Part shown: positions 28,105-38,043 of the stretch, one piece after another
Layout of the letters: each line of letters opens with the position of its first letter
How positions within the stretch are numbered: the stretch's first letter is position 1
Notes under the pieces: model-generated
Told to the model about the DNA's origin: nothing
Databases searched by the model: none
The model's input: the letters and a program-made list of their open reading frames with translations, nothing else
NCBI RefSeq assembly: GCF_030503435.1
Contig: NZ_JAUKPO010000004.1
Coordinates: 186,001 to 250,000, forward strand
DNA: 64,000 nucleotides
Direction of reading: 5' to 3'
Source: Rhodocytophaga aerolata
GTDB lineage: Bacteria > Bacteroidota > Bacteroidia > Cytophagales > 172606-1
Position numbers and translations under genes: made by a program

Positions 28105-28940
28105 TTATTTTACTTGTAAATGAACATGGTCATCATGCCGCACAGCCTGGCATCCATGAAAACGAATTTTGTTAAGTCCCTCCAGATGCATCCGTTTAAT
28201 GAGGTGTGGTTCCAGAAAGATTTTACTAATGCGTTTATTTCCAGAAGCAAACCGGATCAGGTCTCTGGTTCTGTCCGGGTCAAGCTTCAGGTTGGTTTTT
28301 ACATAGGGTGAAATAAGTTTCGGCAAGAGACTATATTGCCAGTATCCTTTGTTTTCACAAATTTGAGGCATGTTCTTTTCATTCCCGGTAGGTTCTTCAC
28401 ATACGCCATAGCCTATGGGTGAAGGTGCCTGGCCAGGCACATATCCTCCGTTACGGGCATCTGCATACATAAAGGCCAGGTCTACTTTCTTGCCATCGTA
28501 GTGGCTCAGGTGTGGCATCAGCGGAAATCCATCGAGAAAAGGGAAGTTAGCATCTAAATAAGAAATTATTGTACCTGGGTATTTTTTGCGTATTTCTTCT
28601 GCCACTTCCAGTAGGGATGACTGTAAGGCAGGTTTCACATAATGCCGATTTAATAGACAAGTAAGGATAGTTAAAGGTTGGATGCTACCAGATGGGGAAA
28701 CCGGCAAGGGAACCCTGTCGAATTGTATTGCCAGCAGCGGAACAATGGTAAAACAGGTAAAGCTATACAAAAGTAAAAAGTAACGTAATTTGCCAGATAG
28801 CCAAATAAGAGACTGGAAACCTGCCGCTGAATGATTCCAAACAATGGCAAACACGCTACTAAAATCAGCCCACCTACCTGAGTCAAAACTGTCAGGAGCA
28901 AAAAGGATAAGCCGATTCCAACTATTTTATACAATGCCAT
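28105..28940 (-). pseudogene. Frameshifted membrane-anchored LAS-type peptidase-like gene
   Basis: The C-terminal 230 residues form one frame ending at 28105. They contain HLSHYDGKKVDLAF and the closing RHDDHVHLQV, matching the zinc-ligand pattern of M74/LAS peptidases such as MepA (H-x6-D and H-x-H). The natural N-terminus (MALYKIVGIGLSFLLLTVLT, start ATG 28940) lies in a different frame. Both frames overlap between about 28670 and 28854, and the second membrane segment continues sensibly only if the reader changes frame near 28800-28830. I infer a single indel, in the genome or the assembly. Intact, it would be a two-helix membrane protein with a periplasmic murein-peptidase-like domain. 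Confidence 0.6.
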
Positions 28941-29105
28941 AACAGCTGCTGTATTAATACAACGTAGGTAAGATGCATAGTTGCTGCATACCTGCAAAAT
29001 ATTCAACTGAAAACAGCCCCGGATGCCTGATTGGGTAAGTAACTTATTTTTGATTGTTATTATTTCATTGCACCAGAAGTTGATATGGTTGAATAAACTT
29101 TACCT

Positions 29106-29146
29106 ATGTACCGGAAGAACCTAGGTAAGGTTATCTTCCGGTACAT
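29106..29146 (-). terminator. Terminator of the PcfJ-like gene
   Basis: ATGTACCGGAAGA (29106-29118) and TCTTCCGGTACAT (29134-29146) are perfect 13-bp arms. Inner AACCT/AGGTT can extend the hairpin. It lies 30 nt past the stop. Confidence 0.7.
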
Positions 29147-29175
29147 GGATGTTCAGCTCAAATCACTTAAAAGAG

Positions 29176-30474
29176 CTAGTTAACCAGATAGTTTGCCATG
29201 CTCAATTTCTCTATCTCCGCCCATAGCTTAATTACTTCCATTGCATCTGTTGAGGGAGCAGCGTTACAACGGGCTTTCGCCTGTACAATCTTCCGCTTTT
29301 TGAGGTCTACTTCTATGGTAACCAGCCGTTCAGAGGCAGAAAAAGTATCGGCCATTAAGGAGAAAATTGCACACGCACGCAAATGACATGACCTGACATA
29401 GGTGTAGACACAATGCCTCATGGCTTTGCCCTCGGCCCGGAGGTCGCTGCTGGAAGTCAGTTCACGGATCTTATATATTTTTGCTTCTTGGCCTGTGCCT
29501 GTCTCGTACTCCCATGCTGCAATGCCGGATGAAGGCCACGTTAGTTTGCCACTCAGGGTATGTTCATACCGCATCTGTACTTGCCATTCATTTACCTGGC
29601 GCATCAGCGAATCTGGCGTACGGCCTTTCATAGAATAGCCTGCATCCGCTACTTTGCGGTGATGAATATAATCTACTACTTCATCTAATCGCCTTACATC
29701 AAATAAGGAGGCTTGTGCAAAAAAGCGGATCACGGTAATCCAGAAGTCATCATCCCGGAAATTATTCCGGCCCAGCAGGGTTGCCGTGATATGCCAGGCA
29801 AGCCACTCGTCGCCACCCTGGGCTATTACCTGCGCAAAGCGGAAAGCCCCAGTGATAGAAAAATAAGGAGGTGTCCACAGAAAGGCATGCGCCATCCGTT
29901 TGGTGAGAACGATAGGCAAACCATGTAATTTTCGTACACTTATCCCACTGGCTATCGCTATAAACCACTGCTGTTCTTTTTCAGCGCCTTCCATCAGCCA
30001 GGCGTTATTCAGAAAAAGGGGCACCGGATAGTTGGCAAACAAATGCCTGAGTAAGTGAGCAAATTGCTTTTCTGGCTGGTAGCTTCCTTTATTCCACTGC
30101 GCTATATCCCGGATAAAATAATGGGCAAAATGAGCTATATGGAACAAGCCCTTCAAATATTGTTCGTCAGACAGCAGCTTATAACAATGCTCTTTTTCCA
30201 GATGCAAAAGCAGGTCATGAAAAGCTTTTTGCTTTGCCCCGTCTTTTTTTGCTATCTGGTGGTAAAGCCCTGCTATCGCCAGTAAAGGTATTCCATCTAT
30301 TGGCTGGGAAGGTGCTTTGGTAGTTGGTAATTGTTTAATCCATCCGGATATTGGCTTTTTTAATGTATTATGCTGAATTAATGCTTTTTGCAAAGCAAGT
30401 TCGCGTTGTTGTTTTTCTGTTTTTAGCTGAATGCGTTCCGTTCTGGAAAGCATTCGTTTGTTGGATTTTCCCAT
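29176..30474 (-). CDS. PcfJ-domain protein
   Basis: The 432-residue protein starts with a basic region (MGKSNKRMLSRTERIQLKTE). The C-terminal third matches the PcfJ-like domain: IRELTSSSDLRAEGKAMRHC, then VYTYVRSCHLRACAIFSL, and RLVTIEVDLKKRKIVQAKARCN. PcfJ is known from the conjugative plasmid pCF10 region and from other mobile-element and chromosomal loci; its biochemical role is not established. The N-terminal 250 residues are helical and otherwise unrecognised. No mobile-element genes flank it here. A perfect hairpin ends its transcript. Confidence 0.82.
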   Translation of the reverse strand: MGKSNKRMLSRTERIQLKTEKQQRELALQKALIQHNTLKKPISGWIKQLPTTKAPSQPIDGIPLLAIAGLYHQIAKKDGAKQKAFHDLLLHLEKEHCYKLLSDEQYLKGLFHIAHFAHYFIRDIAQWNKGSYQPEKQFAHLLRHLFANYPVPLFLNNAWLMEGAEKEQQWFIAIASGISVRKLHGLPIVLTKRMAHAFLWTPPYFSITGAFRFAQVIAQGGDEWLAWHITATLLGRNNFRDDDFWITVIRFFAQASLFDVRRLDEVVDYIHHRKVADAGYSMKGRTPDSLMRQVNEWQVQMRYEHTLSGKLTWPSSGIAAWEYETGTGQEAKIYKIRELTSSSDLRAEGKAMRHCVYTYVRSCHLRACAIFSLMADTFSASERLVTIEVDLKKRKIVQAKARCNAAPSTDAMEVIKLWAEIEKLSMANYLVN

Positions 30475-31096
30475 GATTACTTGTAATTATTGTACCTAAG
30501 GAGGTCTTCCGGTAAGATTGGCCGGCAAAGGCATAGTATGGCTCGGGTATGCAACCGGAAAGGCATACCGGGCCTGGGCTCTTTTCTGGTACCAACTCAG
30601 AAAAGCCGCCTGCAAAAAGGATTTTCGGTCCATCATCAAGAATGTTAAGTTTTGTTTCTACTTACTTTATACATAGCTATACCCAGTTATGTGTGCTGTT
30701 CAGAATAGGAAAAAAGAAATAAATAAAAAACCCGGAGGTATCAGTTTCCGGGTGACAGAGGAATATAAAAAAGAATGGGTATCTGTTAAGGAATTCTTTT
30801 ATACATGTCTGCATCCGGAAGCATCATCGCCCACTTTCCGCCTCTGGAACCCAGAGGGAAAGCTTGCATAGGAGCTTGATGATATAAGTGAATGCGAAAC
30901 ATAAGAATCGTACAGTAAATTAGTTGCTTCACAAAGGTAAGGGGCCATCTGTAAGGTTTGCAAGAAATTCTTAAAATTTATTTTTTAACCTCCGGCCAGA
31001 AACAGCTCTGAGGTTGCTATTTATGGAAACTTGCCTGGTATGTTTTCTGAATAATGAAATTTTATCTAACTTAAGTGATAGTAAGTTTGATCCTCT
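30475..31096. other. Intergenic region with orphan hairpin
   Basis: About 620 bp lies between the divergent PcfJ-like and cytochrome genes. A 60-codon plus-strand frame at 30689-30871 has weak coding character and spans a hairpin, so it is not called. TAAGTTTG at 31082-31089 fits the Bacteroidota -7 element (TAnnTTTG) upstream of the cytochrome gene. Confidence 0.4.
30730..30753 (-). terminator. Orphan minus-strand terminator
   Basis: ACCCGGA (30730-30736) pairs with TCCGGGT (30747-30753). On the minus strand it is followed by TTTTTTATTTATTTC, a typical stop signal, but no minus-strand gene is called immediately upstream of it. Confidence 0.5.
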
Positions 31097-34000
31097 ATGA
31101 CCACTCCCTTTTTTCAGCTAATGAAGATCCGCTGCTTGCCTGGTGTACCTTTTATATTCGCTTTTCTACTGGCTGGCTGTCAACCATCCAAGAAAGATAC
31201 AAGCTCATCCGCTTTGCATTCTTTAGCCAGCTTTGAACTGGAACCTGGATTCAAAATAGAATTAGTGGCCAGTGAACCCCTTATTTCCGATCCCGTGGCG
31301 GTGGAAATAGATGAATTTGGCAGGCTGTATGTAGTAGAAATGCACGGCTACCCTCTGGATAAAAGTGGTACAGGAAATATAAAGCTGCTCTCCGATACGG
31401 ACGGCGACGGCCAGATGGACCACAGCACTACTTTTGCCGATAAACTGACGCTTCCCACTGGAATTTTGCGATGGAAAAAAGGTATATTGGTTACTGATCC
31501 ACCCCATGTTTTATATCTGGAAGACAGCAATAACGACGGCAAAGCTGATATCCGGAAAACTGTACTTTCTGGTTTCGCCGTATCTAATCCACAGCATAAT
31601 GTCAATAATCCAATCCTGGGAATAGATAACTGGATCTACCTGGGTCATGAATCTGCGGTAACGGCAAAGGTATACACAGAAGAGTTTGGCGACCAAGGAA
31701 AAGAGATTACCTACCCCGGTCAACCTAATGCGCCTACCTTACCTCAGAATGCCCGTGGCCGCAGTGTACGCTTCCGGCCGGACTCCTACCAGTTGGAAAT
31801 GACTTCCAGCAACACCCAATTCGGGCATTCGTTTGATGCCTGGGGCAACCACCTGTTAGTCACCAACTACAACCATATATTTCAGGAAGTATTTTCTGCA
31901 CCTTACCTCAACCGGAATCCCGATCTGCTGGTATCCACTACAACTCAGTCTCTATCCGATCATGGAGATGCGGCAGAAGTTTTTCCTATCACACAGAATC
32001 CCCAGCATCAATTGCTAACAGATGTTGGTGTAATAACTTCAGCCTGCGGCATTACAGCCTACCTGGGCAATGCTTTTCCTACGGTGTATGATAGTGTAGT
32101 TTTTGTAGCGGAGCCAGTAAGTAATTTAATCCATGCTGACCGGATACATAGCAACGGGTCTAGTTTTACAGCCAGCCGCCTTAATCCTCAAAAAGAGTTT
32201 CTGGCTTCTACTGATGCCTGGTTCCGGCCGGTAAATATGTACATAGGGCCGGATGGCGCCCTGTATATAGTGGATTATTACCGCCAGATTATTGAACACC
32301 CGGAATGGATGGCAGACGACGTAGTTAAGTCCGGAGCTTTATACAATGGCACCGATAAAGGACGTATTTACCGTATTTCAACTACCGATGCTAAAGCTGC
32401 CAGCTGGACAAAAGGCCTTGCGTTAGGGAAAGCCACAAATGAGCAGTTGGTAGAGTATTTATCACATTCAAATATATGGTGGCGCAGAAATGCTCAGCGC
32501 TTATTGGTCGACCGTAATTCCAAAGCATCTGTACCTACGCTGGAGCAATTGGCGAAAAAAGGTAGTTCTCCGCTTGGCCGTTTACATGCCTTATGGACTC
32601 TGGAAGGAATGAAACAGCTTTCGCCTGATCTTATCCGGGTGGCCTTACAAGATTCTGTTCCAGGCATCCGGGAAAATGCCATTAAACTGGCTGAACTTCA
32701 GTTAGCTTCTACTCCTGTCCTAGCCCAGGACTTGCTTAATTTGCAGTCAGATTCAAATGCAAAAGTGCGGTATCAATTGCTTTGCACCTTGGGATTTATC
32801 GATAGTCCTCAAGCGGCCCTTGCCAGGCAAAAGCTATTGTTTGGAGATATTCAGGATGAATGGGTACAGATAGCCGCCCTCTCTGCAACATCATCTCAAC
32901 AAAGTGGCTTACTGGAGGCCGTCTTGAAAAATTTTGACCCATCGAATGCAGCACATGCATCTTTAGTCAGCCGGTTAAGCGCCATGGCTGGGGCCAGTCA
33001 GCAACCAGAACAAATCCGGCAACTGATTCAGAAATCCATTACACCCTATGATAAAAAAGCAGCTACCTGGCAGGCATCCTTACTGGAAGGCCTGGCACAA
33101 GGCTTACAATCCAAAGAAATACAACCAGCGACCTGGAAACAAGAAATAAACCTGGTAAACCAGGCTTTTTTCCGGCATCCCTCTTTGCCAGTACGCAAAG
33201 CAATAGTTTCATTATTGAAAGTGACAGGTCTGCCGGAAGCAGCCATTGCTCAAACTTCCCTTCAGCAAGCCAGGAAAAAAGCTGAAGCTCATGGTTTACC
33301 GGCCGAAGAAAGAGCAGTATTTATCCAGTATCTGTCCCTGGGAAATCCCCAAGAACATAGTACTTTCCTGACTTCCTGTATTTCGCCGGCAGAACCATTA
33401 CCTGTTCAACTGGCGGCTTTGGAAGCATTAAGCGTGGTTCCGGGTGAGTCAGTAAGCCAGTATTTGTTACAGCACTGGCCTTCCCTGACACCCGAATTGC
33501 GTGACCCGGCCATCACCACTTTTTTATCAGACCCTGAGCGGGTAAAGCTCCTGTTAGATGCTATTGAAAGAGGTCAGATTCAAGCGTCCGGCGTGGGCTG
33601 GCGCAGAAGTGTAAGCCTGATGTGGCATACCGATGAAACCTTGCGGAGCCGCGCCAGAATGCTGTTTACAAAAAATGACAAGCAGGAACAGGAAGTGATT
33701 CAACAGTATCAAACGGCTTTAACGCTGAAAGGAAATCCACAACCTGGGAAGCAAGTATTTGAGCAGAACTGTATGGTTTGCCATCAAATGGCTGGCGCAG
33801 GTACCGCTTTTGGACCCGATCTGGCTTCTATTAAAAACCGCCGTCCGGCATCTATCATGCAAGATATTCTGAATCCTAACCAGTCTATTGCCGATGGCTA
33901 CGATCTATGGATGGTTGAACTAACAAACGGAGAGTCTTTGCAGGGAATTATTTCTTCAGAAACGCCTACAGCTATTACCCTGCGTACTACCGGAGGACAA

Positions 34001-34135
34001 CAATCAACCATTGCCCGCCAAGCTATAAAAGAGATACAAGCCTTAAACATGTCTGCCATGCCTGCCGGGTTGGAAAAACAACTCAATCATCAACAAATGG
34101 CTGATCTGCTTGCCTATCTCAAACAACTAAAATAA
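31097..34135 (+). CDS. PVC-type haem-binding CxxCH lipoprotein (membrane-bound dehydrogenase domain)
   Basis: The protein has 1,012 residues from the ATG at 31097; a second ATG at 31121 gives a tighter lipoprotein signal ending in LLAGC. A propeller-type dehydrogenase domain follows (GFKIELVASEPLISDPVAVE, LYVVEMHGYPLDKSG, GALYIVDYYRQIIEHPEW), then HEAT-like helical repeats, and a C-terminal cytochrome c domain with one haem motif CMVCH near residue 892. The family is abundant in Planctomycetes and Bacteroidota and probably oxidises sugars or alcohols in the periplasm, passing electrons to cytochromes; the substrate is unknown. A second member lies at 57860. It heads a set with a deacetylase and a Gfo/Idh/MocA oxidoreductase. 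Confidence 0.9.
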   Translation: MTTPFFQLMKIRCLPGVPFIFAFLLAGCQPSKKDTSSSALHSLASFELEPGFKIELVASEPLISDPVAVEIDEFGRLYVVEMHGYPLDKSGTGNIKLLSDTDGDGQMDHSTTFADKLTLPTGILRWKKGILVTDPPHVLYLEDSNNDGKADIRKTVLSGFAVSNPQHNVNNPILGIDNWIYLGHESAVTAKVYTEEFGDQGKEITYPGQPNAPTLPQNARGRSVRFRPDSYQLEMTSSNTQFGHSFDAWGNHLLVTNYNHIFQEVFSAPYLNRNPDLLVSTTTQSLSDHGDAAEVFPITQNPQHQLLTDVGVITSACGITAYLGNAFPTVYDSVVFVAEPVSNLIHADRIHSNGSSFTASRLNPQKEFLASTDAWFRPVNMYIGPDGALYIVDYYRQIIEHPEWMADDVVKSGALYNGTDKGRIYRISTTDAKAASWTKGLALGKATNEQLVEYLSHSNIWWRRNAQRLLVDRNSKASVPTLEQLAKKGSSPLGRLHALWTLEGMKQLSPDLIRVALQDSVPGIRENAIKLAELQLASTPVLAQDLLNLQSDSNAKVRYQLLCTLGFIDSPQAALARQKLLFGDIQDEWVQIAALSATSSQQSGLLEAVLKNFDPSNAAHASLVSRLSAMAGASQQPEQIRQLIQKSITPYDKKAATWQASLLEGLAQGLQSKEIQPATWKQEINLVNQAFFRHPSLPVRKAIVSLLKVTGLPEAAIAQTSLQQARKKAEAHGLPAEERAVFIQYLSLGNPQEHSTFLTSCISPAEPLPVQLAALEALSVVPGESVSQYLLQHWPSLTPELRDPAITTFLSDPERVKLLLDAIERGQIQASGVGWRRSVSLMWHTDETLRSRARMLFTKNDKQEQEVIQQYQTALTLKGNPQPGKQVFEQNCMVCHQMAGAGTAFGPDLASIKNRRPASIMQDILNPNQSIADGYDLWMVELTNGESLQGIISSETPTAITLRTTGGQQSTIARQAIKEIQALNMSAMPAGLEKQLNHQQMADLLAYLKQLK

Positions 34136-34238
34136 ATCATTCTCAAGCGGATACATTCTGACAAAGCTTATAAATTCCATAAATACCCAACTATTGACCT
34201 GCTAACTTTCTACCTTCATCTTTCCTAAATTTCTTGTT

Positions 34239-35054
34239 ATGCGTCTATTTTTTACTTTTATCACACTTAGTTTTTTGCTATTGTCTACAAAAGGCATACA
34301 TGCCCAGGCATTACCTCCGTTGGCCTGGCCACAGGGTAAACGCATGGCCCTTAGCCTTACCTTCGATGATGCCCGTATGAGCCAGGTAGAAAAAGGAACC
34401 GCCCTGCTTAATGAATATAAGGCAAAAGCTACTTTTTATGTGGTGCCCGCCACAGTAAAACAACGGCTGGAGAGCTGGAAGCAAGCTGTAGTCAGTGGCC
34501 ATGAAATTGGCAACCATTCCCTGAATCATCCGTGTACCGGGAATTTTCCCTGGGCCAGACAAAAAGCTTTAGAAGACTATACGCTAGACAACATGCGAAA
34601 TGAGTTGAGAGAAGCCAATCAGCAAATCAAGGATTTATTGGGGGTAACACCACAGGTTTTCGCCTATCCCTGCGGCCAGACCTTTGTTGGCAGAGGCAAA
34701 GATACTAAAAGTTATGTTCCGGTAATTGCTGAATTGTTTTCATCGGGCAGGTTATGGCTAAGCGAAGGTCCTAATGACCCCTTGTTCTGCGATATGGCTC
34801 AACTGACGGGTATGGAAATGGATGGTAAAAACTTCGACCAGATTAAGCCTTTGCTGGAAAAAGCCAAAGAAACCGGGCAATGGGTAGTATTAGCCGGCCA
34901 CGAAATGAATGACTCGGGCGAGCAGACTACCCGGCTCTCCATGCTGAAAGACTTACTTGCCTACGCACAAGACCCGGCTAATGGTATATGGCTTGCTCCG
35001 GTAGGTACCGTAAGTGAGTATATCCAGAAGCAGAAAAAACCGGCAAAACCCTGA
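34239..35054 (+). CDS. Secreted polysaccharide deacetylase
   Basis: The 271-residue protein has a signal peptide cut after about GIHAQ (residue 24). The NodB domain follows, with LSLTFDDA as motif 1 (catalytic Asp pair) and GHEIGNHSLNHP as motif 2 (two zinc-binding His). The later FAYPCGQT corresponds to motif 3. It removes N- or O-acetyl groups from polysaccharides such as chitin, xylan or peptidoglycan in the periplasm. It lies 103 bp downstream of the PVC-type cytochrome gene. Confidence 0.9.
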   Translation: MRLFFTFITLSFLLLSTKGIHAQALPPLAWPQGKRMALSLTFDDARMSQVEKGTALLNEYKAKATFYVVPATVKQRLESWKQAVVSGHEIGNHSLNHPCTGNFPWARQKALEDYTLDNMRNELREANQQIKDLLGVTPQVFAYPCGQTFVGRGKDTKSYVPVIAELFSSGRLWLSEGPNDPLFCDMAQLTGMEMDGKNFDQIKPLLEKAKETGQWVVLAGHEMNDSGEQTTRLSMLKDLLAYAQDPANGIWLAPVGTVSEYIQKQKKPAKP

Positions 35055-35290
35055 AAGCAGCCACAACACTCCCATTTTTGAGAAGTTAATGGATTCTTCT
35101 TTGATCGGACTGCTAATTATGGTATCACCCCATGTCTTGAAAACATGGTAAATTATAATATCAGATAGTAAAATTACCATTTTTATGGGCTAATTTTAGG
35201 GGAATTGAATGGTTATTGAGTTATTATATAAAGATACAGTTGTCTGTAGCCATTCCCTTTGTCAGTCTATCTAAATCAAATACGTTAAAA

Positions 35291-36742
35291 ATGAAAGAAA
35301 AACAACAACCGACATCTCGCAGACAATTCCTGCGAACCAGCGCATTGGCAGCTGCCGGTAGCTTTTTTATTGTTCCGCGGCATGTATTAGGCAAAGGCTA
35401 TATAGCCCCAAGTGATAAACTAAATATTGCAGGGATTGGTGTAGCAGGAAAAGGCTTCTCTGATGTAAATAATGCTTTTAATAAAGGAGCTAACAATATT
35501 GTGGCTTTGTGTGATGTAGACTGGAATCATGCCAAGGAGCAGTTTGCCAAACATCCCACGGCTAAAAAGTACAAAGATTTCCGGGAGATGCTGGATAAAG
35601 AAGGCAAGAACATAGATGCGGTAACTATTTCCACTGCCGACCATACCCATGCAGTGGCGACCCTGGCAGCAATGCAACTGGGAAAACATGTATATGTACA
35701 AAAGCCCTTAACGCACAATATTTATGAGGCCCGCATGATAACGGAAGCTGCCCGTAAATACAAAGTAGTAACCCAGATGGGCAACCAGGGTGCCTCTCAT
35801 CCGCATCAGAATATTATGATTAAGTGGCAGAACGAAGGTATTATTGGTCCGGTACATACCGTGCATGTATGGACTAACCGCCCAGTGTGGCCGCAAGGCA
35901 TACCAGTTCCTCAAGGAGGAGACCAGGTACCCGATACCTTAGACTGGAATCTCTGGATTGGACCTGCTACAAAGGTAGGGTACACCCCAGCTTACCATCC
36001 ATTCAAGTGGCGTGGCTGGTGGAACTTTGGGACAGGCGCTTTAGGTGATATGGGTTGCCACCTGATTGATCCGCCTTTCCGGGTACTGGGCTTAGGATAC
36101 CCTACGGAAGTAGAAGCAAGCGTAGGCTCTGTTTTCACCAAAGACTGGACGCCTGAATATATTCCGGAAGGTTGCCCTCCCTCCTCTCATGTGCAATTGA
36201 AGTTTCCGGCAACCAGCAAAAACAAGTCAGACGTGATAATGACCTGGTCTGATGGAGGTATACGGCCATTCCGTCCGGATGTAATTCCACCAGATGCAGA
36301 GCTGAGTGAACCAGGGGGAGCCAATGGAGTATATATGATCGGCACAAAGGGTGTGATTACCTGTGGTGCGTATGGCGCTAATCCCAAAATCTTCCTTAAC
36401 TCTGGAAAAAGCCCGGAATCTAAAACAGAACCTATTAATGTGCCGGATCTGGAACACAATGTAGCCTGGCAGGAAGCTTGTAAGGCTGGCTTCAACAGCG
36501 ACAAGCACAAAGCATTAACCTCCTCGTTTGATTACGCCGGACCTCTTACCGAGACAGTTTTAATGGGGAATCTGGCTATCCGCAGTTATGACCTCCGTAC
36601 GCAAAGAGCCGATGGCAAAGGATTTAATTATCCTGGCCGCAAGAAATTGCTTTGGGATGGAAAGAACATGAAGATCACTAACTTTGAGGAAGCTAACCAG
36701 TTTGTGAAACGGGAATACGAAAACGGCTGGAAACTAGTGTAA
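35291..36742 (+). CDS. Tat-exported Gfo/Idh/MocA-family oxidoreductase
   Basis: The start at ATG 35291 (483 residues) is chosen because it places a Tat signal, SRRQFLRTSALAAAG, near the N-terminus; extension to a TTG at 35216 only adds an unlikely leader. The NAD(P)-binding domain has NIAGIGVAGKG and the family's EKP-like motif as VYVQKPLTHN, so the catalytic lysine is present. The C-terminal domain contains the long insert WNLWIGPATKVGYTPAYHPF and GCHLIDPPF. Such exported members bind their nicotinamide cofactor before export and oxidise or epimerise sugars in the periplasm. In Bacteroidota they cooperate with DUF1080 hydrolases in 3-keto-glycoside breakdown; one is encoded at 61096. Confidence 0.92.
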   Translation: MKEKQQPTSRRQFLRTSALAAAGSFFIVPRHVLGKGYIAPSDKLNIAGIGVAGKGFSDVNNAFNKGANNIVALCDVDWNHAKEQFAKHPTAKKYKDFREMLDKEGKNIDAVTISTADHTHAVATLAAMQLGKHVYVQKPLTHNIYEARMITEAARKYKVVTQMGNQGASHPHQNIMIKWQNEGIIGPVHTVHVWTNRPVWPQGIPVPQGGDQVPDTLDWNLWIGPATKVGYTPAYHPFKWRGWWNFGTGALGDMGCHLIDPPFRVLGLGYPTEVEASVGSVFTKDWTPEYIPEGCPPSSHVQLKFPATSKNKSDVIMTWSDGGIRPFRPDVIPPDAELSEPGGANGVYMIGTKGVITCGAYGANPKIFLNSGKSPESKTEPINVPDLEHNVAWQEACKAGFNSDKHKALTSSFDYAGPLTETVLMGNLAIRSYDLRTQRADGKGFNYPGRKKLLWDGKNMKITNFEEANQFVKREYENGWKLV

Positions 36743-36768
36743 TTCTATTGATCGTACATTTTGTTCAT

Positions 36769-36792
36769 AAAGGACCCAGTTTTGGGTCCTTT
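36769..36792. terminator. Bidirectional terminator between convergent genes
   Basis: AAAGGACCCA (36769-36778) and TGGGTCCTTT (36783-36792) form a perfect 10-bp stem with loop GTTT between the oxidoreductase and the PHP-like gene. Confidence 0.92.
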
Positions 36793-36798
36793 CTTATT

Positions 36799-38019
36799 TC
36801 ATTTTAGTGTCATTTCGGTCAATGGTTGTATAGTTACTGGCTGAGTCCAGGCAGTTTCCAAGTCTCCTTCTTTGTATGGGTTTTCTTTGAATTTAGAAGA
36901 GATTACTTTGGCTCTGACAAACAAATGTTTCTTTGTTAATTTGAACATAGCCTTCTCTCCTTTTATTTCTTTCAGCAACACCCGTTTATCAGCTTCAGCT
37001 TTCCCAGCTTTTCTAGCACCCCAGAATTGAATCGTATAGGCTACTCCTTCCTGAGGGCTTACCTCTACCGAAAGTGTATTTTTTGAGAAGCTCACCTGGT
37101 TCAGTTCTACACCCGTGGAGGCATAAAAATCTCCCTTTTCCATCGACTCAATAATGGCAGAAGCTGTTAGTTCTCTGGCTTTTACCATAATCCACCCTCT
37201 TCCCGGGTTGCTTAAACTTATTTTGTATTCTAAATGATTGTGGGCATCATCGGTCGCCAGTCCGTAGAGCAGGGGCTTTCCTTGCTGGATATAATGTATT
37301 TGCAATTTGTCCCACAATTCTTCCATACCCATGGTTACGGAATCTCCATAATTGTGTACATGCGGATGCCCATTATATACTTCAAAAAACCGCTCTCCTT
37401 TCAACTCCAGCATATCTTCCAGTTTAACAGCCCATTCAAAATTCGGATGGTTAATGTGCGGAAACATGGGTTGCCCGGTTCTTTGCCGCTGAGCATACAC
37501 CTGGTCTAAATTATTTTGCATAACCTCGGCTATGGAATTTCCACCCTTTGGCTGTATCACATCCTTCACATTAATGGCATTCATATGCACTGGTTTGCCT
37601 TTGTACCCATCTGAAATTTCTTCTGCCGGCATAATCAAAAACTTGCCTTTTTCCTCAAATAATGGAGCATATTCTTCAAATGTTTTGAGCTTCACCTCCA
37701 TAAGCCCGGTAGAATCAGTTTTATAGGTTACCCAATCCTTTCCATACTTTTCCAGATACTCATTAAACCGCCGCTGACGGAAAGGATGGGCAGGAATCTG
37801 TTTCCACTTTTCTCCCTCTGCCAGCGTATTATGGTCGGATAGAGAGATAAACTGATAGCCATGGGATTTGTACCAGTGCATAATCATCTCCGGAAAATCA
37901 TCTCCATCACTCCAGTAAGAATGAGTATGTGTATTACCCTTAAACCACTGATTGGTGGCCTGTTGAGCCACAACCGATTGGGTAATCAGAAATAAGAGCA
38001 GGCTAACTAATTTTTGCAT
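36799..38019 (-). CDS. PHP-type CehA/McbA-family metallohydrolase, exported
   Basis: The 406-residue protein has a signal peptide cut after about SVVAQ (residue 19). The PHP metal-binding motifs follow: NTHTHSYWSDGD (motif 1), and SLSDHNTL (motif 2), with later His residues in MFPHINHPNFEW and GLATDDAHNH. Related enzymes are phosphoesterases or carbamate hydrolases using two or three metal ions. The C-terminal 100 residues form a beta-sandwich-like region. The substrate is unknown. It is followed by a shared terminator and lies 24 bp after the NagX-like gene on the same strand. Confidence 0.83.
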   Translation of the reverse strand: MQKLVSLLLFLITQSVVAQQATNQWFKGNTHTHSYWSDGDDFPEMIMHWYKSHGYQFISLSDHNTLAEGEKWKQIPAHPFRQRRFNEYLEKYGKDWVTYKTDSTGLMEVKLKTFEEYAPLFEEKGKFLIMPAEEISDGYKGKPVHMNAINVKDVIQPKGGNSIAEVMQNNLDQVYAQRQRTGQPMFPHINHPNFEWAVKLEDMLELKGERFFEVYNGHPHVHNYGDSVTMGMEELWDKLQIHYIQQGKPLLYGLATDDAHNHLEYKISLSNPGRGWIMVKARELTASAIIESMEKGDFYASTGVELNQVSFSKNTLSVEVSPQEGVAYTIQFWGARKAGKAEADKRVLLKEIKGEKAMFKLTKKHLFVRAKVISSKFKENPYKEGDLETAWTQPVTIQPLTEMTLK

Positions 38020-38043
38020 TCAGCGGGAATGTATGGGAGCCAT

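Noticed and set aside
29713-29928. Plus-strand frames inside the PcfJ-like gene
   Set aside because: Antisense shadows with no independent support.
30689-30871. 60-codon plus-strand frame upstream of the PVC-type cytochrome gene
   Set aside because: Contains a terminator hairpin of the opposite strand and shows no recognisable motif.
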